Positions 19,850-32,674 of a stretch of 64,000 nt of DNA are shown here, in pieces (the stretch's first letter is position 1; every line of letters begins with the position of its first letter). A program made the position numbers and the translations under genes. The DNA lies in assembly GCF_024679245.1 (NCBI RefSeq), contig NC_090188.1:40883492-40947491 (forward strand), written 5' to 3'. A model generated the notes under the pieces. That model did no database searches. It was not told the DNA's origin and was given only the letters and a program-made list of their open reading frames with translations. This DNA comes from Pseudorasbora parva. Lineage: Eukaryota > Chordata > Actinopteri > Cypriniformes > Gobionidae.

Positions 19850-20770
19850 TCACCCCACACAGAGAGCCGGTACAGAACCCTGTGCCAGCTCGTCTCTATA
19901 GCAAGCACTCACGTGCACGAAGCATAGAAGAGCATACCTTTGGCCTGCTGAAAACACACCGGTGCTCTGTTTTCTTCATGGCCAGAGGTGAGCCATGCCT
20001 TTGTGCCTGAGGCTAGCCTGACGAGTCAGACCCACATCAAGATGTTTGCTCTGGAAACTCTCCATTGACAGCTCAATCCGAAGGGCGGATAAACGGTTGT
20101 CTTTCAAACTCCCTCTGCACGCGATAGGATAGCGCTACACCAACCAGAGCAACGAAGGTGAAACAGAGCTTGTTGATAGATTAAACATTCGCCGTATCCG
20201 GTCGGCTAAACTCCGAACACATCTTCCCTTCTTAAGAATGACTTCAGTGCCGTTCTTTGTTCTTTTCTCAGAGAAAAGCTTAACTCCAAGTCTTCCAGAG
20301 TCGCGGTCAAAGCTGATTTGAAAGACCGCCGTGCTTCAGTTTCTATGTTTACTAGAAGCACGCAAACGCAACTCGGCCGTCGTCATTATGGTGGCCGTCG
20401 TATAGAGCCGCCCACCGACTCTATACACGATGTGATTGGCCCGGCAAGAGTTAGGCGATTACGGCTCAGAAGGGTATTGAGATTTGCTAGACGACACTCG
20501 CGGCAGATTAGATTTGCTGCCGCTAGGGTGCGTCTAGATTTCTAGGCTAGCGTACTGCACTGCGCTTCACAAATCTCGCTTTTTTTCAATGGAGACATTG
20601 TTGAGCCAGAGGATGTGGAAGACCATGATGAATATCTGGATGAGCTGTCTTCTCCAAACATTTGTGTGCCTGCTCTCCAGAAACATTTTAACAGGAAAAA
20701 AAACCTTCTTGCCAAATGTATTTTCATTTGTGTAAAATTACATGCACATTTTTGTTGTAGCTTCATTACT
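19850..20770 (+). pseudogene. PIF/Harbinger nuclease C-terminal remnant split by a MITE
   Basis: Before the insertion, 19905-19965 reads SRARSIEEHTFGLLKTHRC, matching the Harbinger nuclease motif R-x-x-x-E-x-x-F-G-L-L-K around the last catalytic Glu. After the insertion, from about 20555, comes CTALHK-like sequence, then GDIVEPEDVEDHDEYLDEL, typical of the ALHN and acidic tail of the family. The reading is broken and the N-terminal half is not recognisable. Confidence 0.45.
20014..20549. mobile_element. TAGCCT-terminated element, copy 1
   Basis: It begins TAGCCTGAC and ends TCTAGGCTA. It is closely similar to 25593-26115 over its whole length. No clear target duplication remains around this copy. 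It interrupts the Harbinger remnant. Short frames inside are not conserved between copies. Confidence 0.7.
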
Positions 20771-20784
20771 TTTGTGGCATAGTG

Positions 20785-22673
20785 TGTAACCACCCCCAAA
20801 TACTACGAAAGGTTAATTCACAGGTTCTCTAATGGACCATGAATTTACTGTGGGCTCAATAACCAAGAAAACACTCAAGTACTCAAGAGAGAAAATATAA
20901 CAATTTTATTCATGGACAATGGTATTAAAACTCAGGGGGCGCCAGGTTAACATGATCAAGATAGGTACAATTCACTGGAAATTTGTTAATTGATAATACT
21001 GATACTCAGCAAGGTTAACTATAAGAAGAATACAACATCAACAAGCAGGAACATATTTAACTCGGGGTCTCAACAGTTATTATAAAAAACACACCCATTC
21101 AATTAATTCCTATGATCACAATACATGCATGATTTCATTACACCGCAAAACCTCACAGTAGCATAAATAATCAATTCATTAAATAACACCAATAAATACA
21201 CACCAAATATCACTCAGACCATCGATACCACTCGGGCCAAATACATAGCCTTCGTCGAGCTGTATAACCTACAGGAGCGTTATGGGAGATAATAACCTGC
21301 CCTCATACCCCCTGCACACACACACGCTCACTTTACAGACAAAAAGCGCCGGGGGACCAATATTGGCACACACATGAAATAAGTCTCCCCGGCAATACAA
21401 CCACCATACATAAAAACACATCAAACACTAATACAGCGGTGAAAATAAAAGTGTACTGCTGGCTTCCTTAAGCCTAGTTCACACTGCCCGATTTTTGCCC
21501 CGATTTTGAGTCGCCGACCGGTTTTGTGAAATCGCCGACAAATGCCCGAGATCACAGGCAAATCGGTGCTCGTGCACGCGAGTGACAATCACGCAGTATG
21601 AATTATCAAAGACGCGATCAGAGAGAATCGCCGACGAGTCGCCGACGCCGGTGAGATATTTGGCATGCTAAATATCTGGACCTGTCGGCGATTCAAACTC
21701 CTGCTGTGTGAACAGCGCTCTGACTGAAAATTACACCGACAGCCAATGAGAGAGTGAGATACAGGGCAGCAGGAGGTTCGGGGAGGAGTTATAAAGCAGA
21801 ATTTCAGTATTTTAATAGATATATTTACAATTCTATCAAACAGAAACAAAGGCCAAACATTTTGCACATCCAGCCACAGCAGCAGCACATTAAATAATTA
21901 TTTATTTACCTCAAACTGTCTTTGCAGAACAAAATCCTGGCTCCCTCTGTCTCGCCAACAATTTCTTCCGCCATAATCTTTTTTCTTTTTCTCCACAAAT
22001 CAGCGCACATACAATTTGAAGCAAACTTTGTGCAGTTTATCATTTTTAATAACAATTCCAAGTCTCGCGCGAGACGCACGTGTGATCTCGCGTTGTTTAC
22101 TTGTCACATCCATAGTCACATCGCACGTGTGTTTGGGAAACGTAGTTTGCACACCGGAGAGCGAGAGAGTTGTCGGCGATTCTTCCTCTTTTTCAGTCAT
22201 GCAGTGTGAACTCCTCTGTCGTCAAACCATCGTGCAGTGTGAACACAGCAGTGACTGAATGATGCCCCAGATAGTCATGCAGTGTGAATAGAGCTGTGAC
22301 CCCACGAGTTTGAAAATCGTGCAGTCTGAACTAGGCTTTACCCGCTACCGGACGTGGGATACAGCGTTCGGGGAAATCAACGGCGGCCGCCCAACTTAGT
22401 AGGGGAAAACCCCAATACTACAAACTATCCCTCCCAGCTATTCGCACGCAACAGGAACAATCCTCAGCCCACGTCCCGACACGGCAGCCTCGGCAAGGAA
22501 CTCAGCAGCACTCACAGAAAAAGCCCTCCCAAACAACAAAAGCATCATCCCTTTATAGTTTCAGTCTCTATTTACTAATTTGACACAGGTGTTTCTCTCT
22601 CGCCCGGCACACTCAAGGAAACCCCATGGACGCCACTGACGTCACTGCCCTTATTTGGGATGAGCAGCTTACA
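20785..22673 (-). mobile_element. Solo LTR with a nested TTA-flanked element
   Basis: A 5-bp direct repeat TAGTG (20780-20784 and 22674-22678) flanks a segment which, read on the minus strand, begins TGTAAGC and ends GGTTACA, the TG...CA form of an LTR. An AATAAA polyadenylation signal occurs near its 3' end (tgaataaaattg). Without the nested element (21471-22337) it is about 1.0 kb. No internal retroviral genes adjoin, so it is a solo LTR left by recombination. Confidence 0.75.
21471..22337. mobile_element. Non-autonomous element with TTA duplication (PIF/Harbinger-like)
   Basis: Inverted ends AGCCTAGTTCACACTGC and their counterpart at the right are flanked by TTA (21468-21470 and 22338-22340), the 3-bp pattern of PIF/Harbinger. 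Interior motifs cgccgac and gtcggcgatt recur. No nuclease is encoded. It is nested in the solo LTR. Confidence 0.65.
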
Positions 22674-22678
22674 TAGTG

Positions 22679-23703
22679 GGCTAAACCACTGAACTGCTAG
22701 GAGAAGGTTGCTGATTCAATCTCCACAGCCGCCACCACCAGTGTGTCCGTGAACAAGGCTCTTTACTACAAATGCTCCCTAATAAGTGCACTGTAAGTAG
22801 CTCAATAAAGCTGCTTATTCCACTATAAATGCATGCATACATTTCATAAATTTTGTATTTGGGGGCTGAGCTTTTTCTTTTTACACAAAAGTTGATTTTG
22901 GTCAAGTTTGTCTTGCTGGTTACTGATAACACAACATCAGTGCATACTTCCCTCTAGCTTCATGACATTATTTGATGATGCTTTTGAAGCTTCTGAAAGT
23001 CGGGCTCCATTGTATGTATACAGAAACCAGCAGAACAAACTTGACCAAAACCACATCCTGAATGTCTTTCTGTCTTTTTCTAAAAGCTCTCTCTGATTCT
23101 GGGCTCACTGAGGATGAAGAGACCACAACATCCTCTGGGCCAGATGTGACAATAATGGCAGTTGTGGTGTCGTGGGCTAAACCATTTCCAGGATGCTGCT
23201 GTGCTGTCCATCCTCAGTGCTCACACCAGTCAACGGACATTTTAGATCATACAAAAATACTCAATGCAGAACCAGTCACTTTAACAGCACAATGTCATTT
23301 GATTTCTGTATTTTATCCAACAGAAATGTTCCACAATTTATCAACAGTACTGATGGACAAATAAAGTAGATAACTGTAGATTTGTTTACAGCTGCAGATC
23401 TAGAAACGTTCCTGCTGATCCTGCAGCCAATCTGGCAACCTCGAGTCAGGGAGAGGGGGATACACCGCTCTACAGTCATTTGAAAGAGATTGCAGTACCA
23501 GTTTTGGCCACAATCTTACATACACTTCCTTTAAAAGAGCAAGGTAAAACAACATGGTCATTCCAATGGACTCGGCTGCTGGCTTTCAAGAATCGAGCAT
23601 CACTAGTCCCAACAAACTCTGCTCACTCTCTCTGAACTCTAATCATCAGCACTTAACTGCATATAACCCAGCACTCACACAAACACGTGGTCTGGGTATG
23701 TCA
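22679..23703. other. Unclassified repeats, no gene
   Basis: About 22893-22921 and 23027-23053 form an inverted pair (ttttggtcaagtttgt...). About 23385-23531 is an inverted copy of the left part of the element at 47149, ending cacttcctTTAA. The frames seen here have no recognisable domain. Confidence 0.45.
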
Positions 23704-23711
23704 GTGTCTAG

Positions 23712-24584
23712 CAGAGGTGGACAAAGTACACAACTCTATTACTTGAGTACAAGTAAAAGTACTACTGGTCAAATATTACTCCGTTACAAGTGAAAGTTGT
23801 AAAAACAGATTTTTACTCAAGTAAAAGTACAGAAGTATTTGTTTTCAAAAGTACTTAAGTATCAAAGTAAATTTCCTTTTTTATGCCAATGCATTATTTT
23901 ATTATTGTTGTATAAATGCACACTGCCATCATGGTTTAAGCCATTCAGTGATGCTCCATCTGACGTACTAGCATACGACTAACTTAAACTCATTTAAATA
24001 CTTGTAGAAAAGTTACAAAGCTCTTTATAAAGCTGCTGTCACTTTAAGGCCAAATGCACGGATCCAATACACTGATACACATCTGATATTCTCCCAACTT
24101 TACGCTTCTCTTTCTCCCAGATGTTTATATGTTTAATATTTTATAAGACATGCACCAAGTGTATGCCAACTAAACTAATCTTGATTTTTTTTTAAAAACT
24201 GAAACATACTTTCAAAGTATGGCTATGGGAACACACACTTGTGCCTAAGAACCGTCTTTTTCCATTTTGCTATGAACTGATCAGTGTTCAAAAAAAGGTG
24301 GGAAAATGTATGTGATCCTTTAAGAGAGATTCCTGATAGACTATCTGAAACAACAACACCAAAAAAACTTTTAAAGAAGGGAAAAAATCATCCTCTGACT
24401 TTCAGAGCTGCTACAGAAACGACTTTCGACCTTGATAGAAATGTAGTGGAGTAAAAAGTATGATATTTGTCTTTCAAATGTATTGAAAAGTAAAAGTAAA
24501 AGTATCCAGAAAAAAATTATAGTCCAGTAAAGTGTACTTAAGTACGGTACTCAAGTAAAAGAGCTTAGTTACTGTCCACCTCTG
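23712..24584. mobile_element. Non-autonomous hAT element, 8-bp duplication GTGTCTAG
   Basis: Perfect 8-bp repeats GTGTCTAG (23704-23711 and 24585-24592) flank inverted ends CAGAGGTGGACA / TGTCCACCTCTG. Subterminal zones are full of acttgagtac/agtaaaagt repeats. No transposase. Confidence 0.85.
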
Positions 24585-24592
24585 GTGTCTAG

Positions 24593-25534
24593 GCATCAGC
24601 TTCAGACTACCATTACATTGACCTGTGGATAATAACCATGTAACTCCATTGTCTGCTCCATCATCTTTGATCCCTTGCCCTGTAGGGTGTGTTCACCCCA
24701 GGGCTCACGAGTCTATAATTTGTGATTGCCTCAGTCCCCTTTAAAGCTCATATGAAAACGGTGTCAGGCTTCAGCTCCTCCTCGTCTTTTAGCACTAGAC
24801 CTTATTCAGAACCGTGCCATGACAGGTATAAAAGCGGGGCTGTGAGAGATGGACTTACCGTGTTTTCAATGCTGTTTAAAAAGCTGTATAGAGCACACTT
24901 CTCCGTTTTTTGTATACTGAAATTGTCTGCAGAACAATATAAAAACACATGAACACATTCACTGCTGTGAATGCCTGTTCAGCATGTTCTTTAGTCTACA
25001 GTGTCAGAAATAGAAGACAAGGTGTGTGTCAGTAGCTTGATATCTTCATCTGCATCTTTGTCATACATGCTGTTTACATAATTTCCAAATTCTTTGACAC
25101 ATTTACTGTCACCAAGATTCTTAGAATTGAAGGCTGTTTTTCATGCTAAGATTAATCCCGGTTCTCGTTGTTTTTTTTTTTCACTTCAAGCTCTGTTCAC
25201 CCCTATTGTCTGGTGTCCCTTTGTGTCCTGTGTGCTCCATCATCTGCTCTTCCTGTTTATCCATTTACCTGTCAATAAACCATACCATTAACCTCTTAAC
25301 TATGCATCGGATCGTGTGTGTGTGTGTGTTGGGGTGGGGTGACGGAAGTGGGCATGTTTGTACTTTTATTTAATTTTGTTTTATACAAATATAAAATCAA
25401 CTATCACAAATTAAGCATAATTTGAAAGCTAAAACACTCAGGATTCATGTTCTGAACTTATTTTTGCAATAAATTCACCAGAGAGGAAACGGTTTAATGA
25501 AATCCTAAAGAACCGGCCATTTAAATGTCAACAA
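24593..25534. other. Intergenic, no gene recognised
   Basis: Short frames only; a (TG)n tract near 25315-25330. Confidence 0.5.
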
Positions 25535-26940
25535 GGCAAGGCAAGGTAAGTTTATTTGTATAGCACATTTCATACCCAATGGCAATTCAAAGTAGCCTGA
25601 CAAGCCTGACCCACATCAAGATGTTTGATCTGGAAACTCACCATTGACAGCTCAATCCGAGGGGCGGATAAACGGTTGTCTTTCAAACTCCCTCTGCACG
25701 CGATAGGATAGCGCTACACCAACCAGAGCAACGAAGGTGAAGCAGAGCTTGTTGAGAGATTAAACATTCGCCGTATCCGGTCGGCTAAACTCAGAACACA
25801 TCTTCCCTTTTTAAGAATGACTTCAGTGCCGTTCTTTGTTCTTTTCTCAGAGAAAAGCTTAACTCCAAGTCTTCCAGAGTCGCGGTCAGAGCTGATTCGA
25901 AAGACCGCCGTTCGCCAGTTTCTGTGTTTACTAGAAGCACGCAAACACAACTCGGATGTCGTCATTATGGCCCCGCCCGCCGACTCTATACACGACGTGA
26001 TTGGCCCGTCCAGATTGTGAGGAATACACCTCAAAAGGGTATTGAGAGTTGCTAGACGACACTTGCGGGCAAATTAAATTTGCTGCCGCTAGGGTGCGTC
26101 TAGATTTCTAGGCTAAATTCAAAGTGCTTTACATAGAAATTAATTAAAACAGTGGTAACAAGTGCATGAGAAAAAAGAATACCATATGGACGAATAAAAA
26201 ATTAAAAACACGCATAGTTAAAACAGTTGTAAAGATAATAATAATAAAATTAAAATAATAATACAAAATAAATTAAAATAAAATGGTCAGATCCACAATA
26301 ATGGTCTGATATAAAAATAAAACAGTTTACAGCCTACATACATGTACCATCTTAATTAGAACACCTCTCATTAATTTCTTTCTCAAACACGTTCATAACA
26401 TCCATTACAATCACTATTCCCTGATTTTTACTCAGGAACCTTCTTGTTAAACCCATTCTCACTCATCATACCCTCCACAGATTTACACATACTCAAACCT
26501 TATTGTCAAACTTACTATTTCCATCAAACCCAGTTTTCACTCATCATATTTAACTCAAAAGAACATATAAAATAACAATAACCAAAGATAAGAACAAAGG
26601 TAAACTAAAACAATTATAAAAAAGAATAAAGAGATAAGATAGGGTATGATCAGTCGGACATACAGTGCTCAGAGCTCATTCAGTAAATGCGCAGCTAAAC
26701 AGATGTGTTTTGAGTCTGGATTTGAATGTGGCTACTGTTGGAGCACATCTGATCTGGCATAATAGCTAAAAGCAGACTCTCCTTGCTTTGAGTGAACTCT
26801 TGGTATTTCTAACTGATTTGATCCTGCTGATCTGAGGGATAACATAATAAACGCAGTACCCATCTTTCATCTCCTGTCCTTCAGATCAGATCGGACGAAT
26901 CGAAGAATCACATGTCAGTGTAAGGGTCCACTCTTCAAAA
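25535..26940. repeat. Dispersed fish repeat carrying a 9-bp-duplication insert
   Basis: The left part (aaggcaaggtaagtttatttgt, then atagcacatttcataccc) continues after the insert as aattcaaagtgctttacat, so one older repeat was split by the element 25593-26115. The later part has gtttgaatgtggctactg-like text common in fish dispersed repeats. Class not resolved; limits approximate. Confidence 0.45.
25593..26115. mobile_element. TAGCCT-terminated element, copy 2, 9-bp duplication
   Basis: A perfect 9-bp direct repeat AATTCAAAG (25584-25592 and 26116-26124) flanks an element with ends TAGCCTGAC...TCTAGGCTA, a near twin of 20014-20549. Nine-base duplications are typical of Mutator-like elements, but the ends here are short, so the superfamily is left open. 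Confidence 0.8.
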
Positions 26941-28636
26941 TGCATCCCACTTTTTTTTTTATCCAAAACAACAAAAAATAGGGGGAAAAAACTAAAAATC
27001 ATCCTTTGTTTGCATGAGCGTTTTGATTAACCATGTCCATTTTCAATGAAACATTGATTCTAATCATTATTCTTTCAATCCCCTGTCATTTGGCCTCTTC
27101 CTCTCAAGTTAAACCCTCTCAGGTCTCTCTCCTTCAATCACAGGCATTTTGATGACTTTTTTGATGCTGTCAATTTAAGCACACATGGTTTCTGTTGGAT
27201 ATCTGCAGTCAGTCAAAGGTTTGATTGATGGACAAATTAACCAATCAAAAGGATATTATCTTGCGCAGTGTTTCGAAATATTATTGGTGAATACTACTGG
27301 TGCTTCGTTTCCATGACACCGGCCCACCTGCCTGCCAGTTTATGCACACACCGCAGTGGAGCACGCAGACTATATGACAGTTTCATTTTTCAGGAACTGT
27401 AAATTCATTATAATTAGCAGTTTATTGCATTTATTTCAATGGAAAAACTATTCTTTACAATTACAAATGTTCTGAAATAAATGGCCCTTTTTAAAGGACG
27501 CCTAGACTTTTCTTGACATAAAAGCTTACAGAAGCTACAGTGAGAGAATCATCCTCGAATTTGAATCAAAACAGGATCACACATTTGGTTTCATATTTAG
27601 GTTATTTTCAGGGTCTTAACATTATAGTCTCATACATTTTTCCCTAAGTGAATAATAATAATAATAAAAAGTTAAAAACATGAGTCACTTGCTTTACTCT
27701 GTTCCTATACTACTTTGAGTTATTATGGCTCTTGGGTAACACATTTCAAGTGTCTAGTTTAAAATAAGACCAGATTTAGGAATATAGGCCATAGGGTTTA
27801 AGAGCTGCAGACATTTTAATTTAGGTATGTTGTCAAAAATAGGGGCGCAGGTTAAGAGTCCTGTGACACAAAAAATGGATTGAGTCATATCTGTTCCAGA
27901 GAAAGGGTTAGCTTAGCAGGCACATCATAACCTTTTTAACTCCCATTTACAAGCAGCTCATTTATAATCTGATCATCATGTACCGGATCCACTTTAATGA
28001 CACAGCACAGGACGTCCTACATCAAAGATATTTTTTTAACATTTAACATATTTTTGACGCTGCATCAAGTGTTTGGAATAAACACAGATAAACACCATGT
28101 TATCACTCTGTATCCTGATGATCTCAGGAATGTAAGCAGTGACAGATAGTGAAGGGTAAGCTGCTCTCTCTGTCAGCAGTCTGGCGTCACACAGTAGGAA
28201 GTGCGGCGATCTGCTCCTACAAACATCAACATTCAATCACACAAGCATTAAATCTGCTTGTTACTTAATTAAATGATGTTCTATTTTAACTGCTCTGTAA
28301 GTGCACCAGTAGATCATAATTATGCTTAACTTTTAGTGGAACATGTTAAAACATGTATAGCATATTGTATTGATGTTGTATTGCAAAACACTTGTGCTGC
28401 TATTGAGGTGAGATACGGGTAAGGTTACAACAGGCTTGGTGGTGTGGGTAGATTTAAGGGTGAGTTAAGGGAAGGTCAATAGTGTAATTATAATGTAATT
28501 ACATAAAACAATGCAGCTCTATTGACATGCAGGTAATATTAAATATAAGTAAAATATATTGCATATAAGTGCATTGTATCAAATTATTCATTAAAATATT
28601 GGTTGCATATAGTATGTGTAATTACAGTGTGCTTAC
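26941..28636. other. Intergenic, no feature recognised
   Basis: No splice-supported exon, transposon terminus or RNA gene was found on either strand. Confidence 0.45.
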
Positions 28637-28644
28637 CCAAGAAA

Positions 28645-31032
28645 CAGAGATGCTCACAAGTCTCTGGGCTCGAGTCCAAGTCAAGCCTCAAGTCTCTGGG
28701 CTCAAGTCTAAGTCAAGCCTCAAGTCTCTGGGCTCGAGTCCAAGTCAAGCCTCAAGTCTCTGGGCTCAAGTCTAAGTCAAGTCCCAAGTCTCTAGGCTCG
28801 AGTCCAAGTCAAGCCTCAAGTCTCTGGGCTCAAGTCTAAGTCAAGTCTCAAGTCTCTGGGCTCGAGTCCAAGTCAAGCCTCAAGTCTCTGGGCTCGAGTC
28901 CAAGTCAAGCCTCAAGTCTCTGGGCTCAAGTCTAAGTCAAGTCTCAAGTCTCTGGGCTCGAGTCCAAGTCAAGTCTCAAGTCTCTGGGCTCGAGTCCAAG
29001 TCAAGCCTCAAGTCTCTGGGCTCGAGTCCAAGTCAAGTCTCAAGTCTCTGGGCTCGAGTCCAAGTCAAGCCTCAAGTCTCTGGGCTCAAGTCTAAGTCAA
29101 GTCTCAAGTCTCTGGGCTCGAGTCCAAGTCAAGTCTCAAGTCTCTGGGCTCGAGTCCAAGTCAAGCCTCAAGTCTCTGGGCTCAAGTCTAAGTCAAGTCT
29201 CAAGTCTCTGGGCTCGAGTCCAAGTTAAGTCCCAAGTCTCTGGGCTCGAGTCCATGTCAAGTCTCAAGTCTCTGGGCTCGAGTTCAAGTTAAGTCTCAAG
29301 TCTCTGCGCTAGAGTCCAAGTCAAGTCTCAAGTCTCTGGGACGAGTCCAAGTCAAGTCTCAAGTCTCTGGGCTCGAGTTCAAGTCAAGTCTCAAGTCTCT
29401 GGGCTCGAGTCCAAGTCAAGTCTCGAGTCTCTGGGCTCAAGTCCAAGTCAAGTCTCAAGTCTCTGGGTTCGAGTCCAAGTCAAGTCTCAAGTCTCTGGGC
29501 TCGAGTTCAAGTCAAGTCTCAAGTCTCTGAGCTTGAGTCCAAATCAAGTCTCAAGTCTCTGGGCTCGAGTCCAAGTCAAGTCTCAAGTCTCTGGGCTCGA
29601 GTTCAAGTCAAGTCTCAAGTCTCTGGGCTCGAGTCCAAGTCAAGTCTCAAGTCTCTGGGCTCAAGTCCAAGTCAAGTCTCGAGTCTCTGGGCTCAAGTCC
29701 AAGTCAAGTCTCAAGTCTCTGGGCTCAAGTCCAAGTCAAGTCTCAAGTCTCTGGGCTCGAGTCCAAGTCAAGTCCCAAGTATCTGGGCTCAAGTCCAAGT
29801 CAAGTCTCAAGTCTCTGGGCTTGAGTCCAAGTCAAGTCTCAAGTTTCTGGGCTCAAGTCCAAGTCAAGTCTCAAGTCTCTGGGCTCAAGTCCAAGTCAAG
29901 TCTCAAGTCTCTGGGCTCGAGTCCAAGTCAAGTCCCAAGTCTCTGAGCTTGAGTCCAAGTCAAGTCTCAAGTCTCTTTATTATATTAAGTCTTTTGAGTG
30001 TTGCATCACGTATGGCGAACCATCCAGGCTGTGTAGAAAACTGCAAAGCTATAGGATTTCAAAGCATGTAATATGTTATTTTGACACCTATCTCTTAATA
30101 ACATCAGCTTTGATTTTGTTATATAACTGTAAACAGGCTATTGCAACATGACAAAAACAGCAAGAATGCTTTACCTTTAATATAATACCTGCATTTTCCT
30201 TAGCATAAACGCACAGTAGCCTATACAGTACAGACCAAAAAATTAAGGTTCTGAAGAAAAAGGACTCCCTTGTCTGTCGCTGAATTATAATGATAATGCG
30301 CACCTGTGAGAGCACCAGCACCACAACATACTTGGAGGTCCATATTCCACGAGTAGGAATATAGCGTGGCCCCTTTAAGAGGTGCTTTCCCCATTGAACT
30401 GCCGGTATGTGTGTGCGCCAAACTGTGGTAACACGGACTGTGGTAACAATCTGAGTAACACGGACTCGGGAGCGCTCTTGTTCAGAAAACTAACCTGCGT
30501 ATTCATTTGAGCTGATTGTAATGTATTTAGTTCAATAAAACACATGTACTGTAAGCTGTGATGATGGTGTTGATTTACCTCAGACATGAGCAAGTATGAG
30601 CTTCAGCGCATCGCGCTCGGACGGCAGAAAATGTACTCAGTGAAAAAACGCACTTTTCGATCTGGAGTCTAATAAAAGTTAAGTAGAATGGTATCTTATG
30701 TAGGCTACAACTGCACTTGTTTCAGAGTAATGTTATTGTTAACACTTTTCTTCCCCTATTAATGTTTGCTACAGTTGCATTACTATGGCTGCTCTCACTT
30801 TCTCCAACTACGGGCCACAGATCAAACAGAAAATGCACTGCGTTAATAAAATTAGTGCCATTAAAATGAATTTGCGTTAACGCGTTATTAGAGCGTTAAT
30901 TTTGACTGCCCTTCTAAAAATAAACATTGTTCACGAGTCCCGCAGCTCGAGTCCGAGTCGAGTGTGAAGTCACTGTGTGTACGACTTAAGTCGCACTCGA
31001 GTCCGAGTCTCAAACTCGAGTCCCCATCTCTG
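28645..31032. mobile_element. hAT-type element containing a 32-bp minisatellite
   Basis: Perfect 8-bp repeats CCAAGAAA (28637-28644 and 31033-31040) flank ends CAGAGATG and CATCTCTG. The right subterminal region repeats ctcgagtccgagtc; the left subterminal region has been amplified into the array at 28657-29990. No transposase frame was recognised. Confidence 0.8.
28657..29990. repeat. 32-bp minisatellite, about 41 units
   Basis: The unit is caagtctctgggctcgag followed by tccaagtcaagtct, with scattered variants (ctcaagtctaag, gcct). One unit near 29338 lost bases. Open frames such as SSLKSLGSSPSQ run through because 32 is not a multiple of three, cycling frames; they are not genes. Confidence 0.95.
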
Positions 31033-31084
31033 CCAAGAAAGTACTGAGAATATAAGTGTTAGATCATATAAATGTCATAAGTAT

Positions 31085-31270
31085 AATTAATATAATTTGT
31101 TACATTTATATAGCGCTTTTCTAGGCACTCAAAGCGCTTTACAGAAGGGGGAATCTCCTCAACCACCACCAATGTGCAGCATCAACTGGATGATGCGACG
31201 GCAGCCATAATGCGCCAGAACGCTCACCACACACCAGCTGATTGGTGGAGAGGAGACTAAGAGTGATTAA
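31085..31270 (+). repeat. Dispersed repeat related to 697-821
   Basis: It begins ttacatttatatagcgcttt and includes the block shared, inverted, with 697-821. It has the look of a retroposon-derived repeat. No coding. Confidence 0.5.
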
Positions 31271-31489
31271 GCCAATAATTTTATGGGATTAGGAGGCCAT
31301 GATGGACAGGGTCATGTTTAATTCAATGTGGTACTTTCTGTTTCTTATTAATTGTTTATGAAATTTACTTGCAGAGCGTGTGAACAGCAAAACAAAATTT
31401 CATTGGAACCTCAAGTTTAGTGATATCACCTTTAACACACTTCATCACAACTTGGTAAGACACAATTTATTCTCTCTCTGTGTTTGTGT

Positions 31490-31853
31490 GGTTGTGTTGG
31501 AGGCGTGGCTACGGATTGCCACTCTCATCATCACCTCCAGCTTCACCTGATTATCTCTCCCTATTTATTCACCTCACTCACCCACATTCACTGTCAGATA
31601 GTTGCAGGCTTCCAGGTCATGTGTGTGCGTGTGTGTGTGTCATCGCCTGGGAAAATTGTCTGCTTCGGCCGTGGAGTGGCCCATTGCATCCCTGCTTCAC
31701 AGCCTGCGTGCCAGCCTGCCTGTTCCTATGCCTTCCTGGACTTCCTGGTTTCTCTGTGTCTTTGGACTTCCTGTTTGATCTTCCTTTGTGCTTATGAGTA
31801 TAATAAACACTGTTTTGAGCTCGCAACTGGATCTTGTGTATCTTTCTCTGACA
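31490..31853 (+). mobile_element. Probable LTR of an older Gypsy-type retrotransposon
   Basis: It precedes a gag-like start and contains aataaa (31802-31807), then ends ...tctctgaca before the ATG at 31870. It is pyrimidine-rich, as fish Gypsy LTRs often are. The left limit is uncertain, and no matching 3' LTR lies in the window. Confidence 0.45.
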
Positions 31854-32036
31854 GAACAATCTGACCGTCATGGATCCAGCGAGAGTATCCGAGATAAAGG
31901 AATATCTGACTTCCAGCAACCAACGCATGGATGACAGGATTAACAGGCGTCCGTTATTGCATACGATACGCAGTGCAGGTGTTGTTGACGCAGGTGTCTG
32001 AGCTCATCAACCGGATGCAACAGCTAACAACACCCA

Positions 32037-32672
32037 TGTAGATCGAAATTTTACTGTTTAATATTATTTTGTATTATTAGTATGTATAATCAGTTAATAT
32101 CATGTATTTGTATTATTATTCTTTACTAATATTCATTATCATTTGTATATTCATTATTATTTAGTCAGAATGAGTCTGAGCAAAGGAGTGTGAAGGACAT
32201 GGAGAGGAGATAATTTTGAACACAGGAATATGTAGCATAAGTTTTCCAATTATGCACATGTGACTGTAATTCTCTGTAAGGAAGTATTGTGTAGCATGAT
32301 GTTGTTTTCCTACCAATGCATATGACACATGTCACAAGTTCTGTATAAGACATATTTTGAACAATGAACAACAAGTTTCTCTATGCATATGTTCTAGGGT
32401 ATATTATGCCGCGTGAAAGCACGAGGTATAGCGCAAACAACCTGTTTATCTAGTAATACAATTGATTTCTCTGTCTGAGCAACCTATAAAATCCAAACTG
32501 GGTGTCCAGGAGGACAGAGAAAGCTGGAATGAAGATCATCTCCTAGGAAAATTGTCTTTCTCTCCTATGTCTGATATAAAATTATATAAAATAAATCTCT
32601 TGGCAAAATAACTGGTGTCCGGTCCTGTGAATTAAACTACCACGGGGGAAAAGCTTAATTTTTAAGTCTACA
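32037..32672 (+). repeat. 5' LTR of the provirus
   Basis: TATAAAA at 32485-32491 and AATAAA at 32590-32595 mark the promoter and polyadenylation signal. By eye it differs from the 3' LTR at one position (gtatatt against gtataat near 32139). Confidence 0.92.
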
Positions 32673-32674
32673 TT

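Noticed and set aside
28569..29946. Repetitive SSLKSLGSSPSQ protein
   Set aside because: A by-product of the 32-bp minisatellite; there is no start context or splice support, and the frame changes with each unit.
31480..31928. Frames of 103-126 residues on both strands
   Set aside because: They cover an LTR-like, pyrimidine-rich region before a Gypsy gag start and have no protein-like features.
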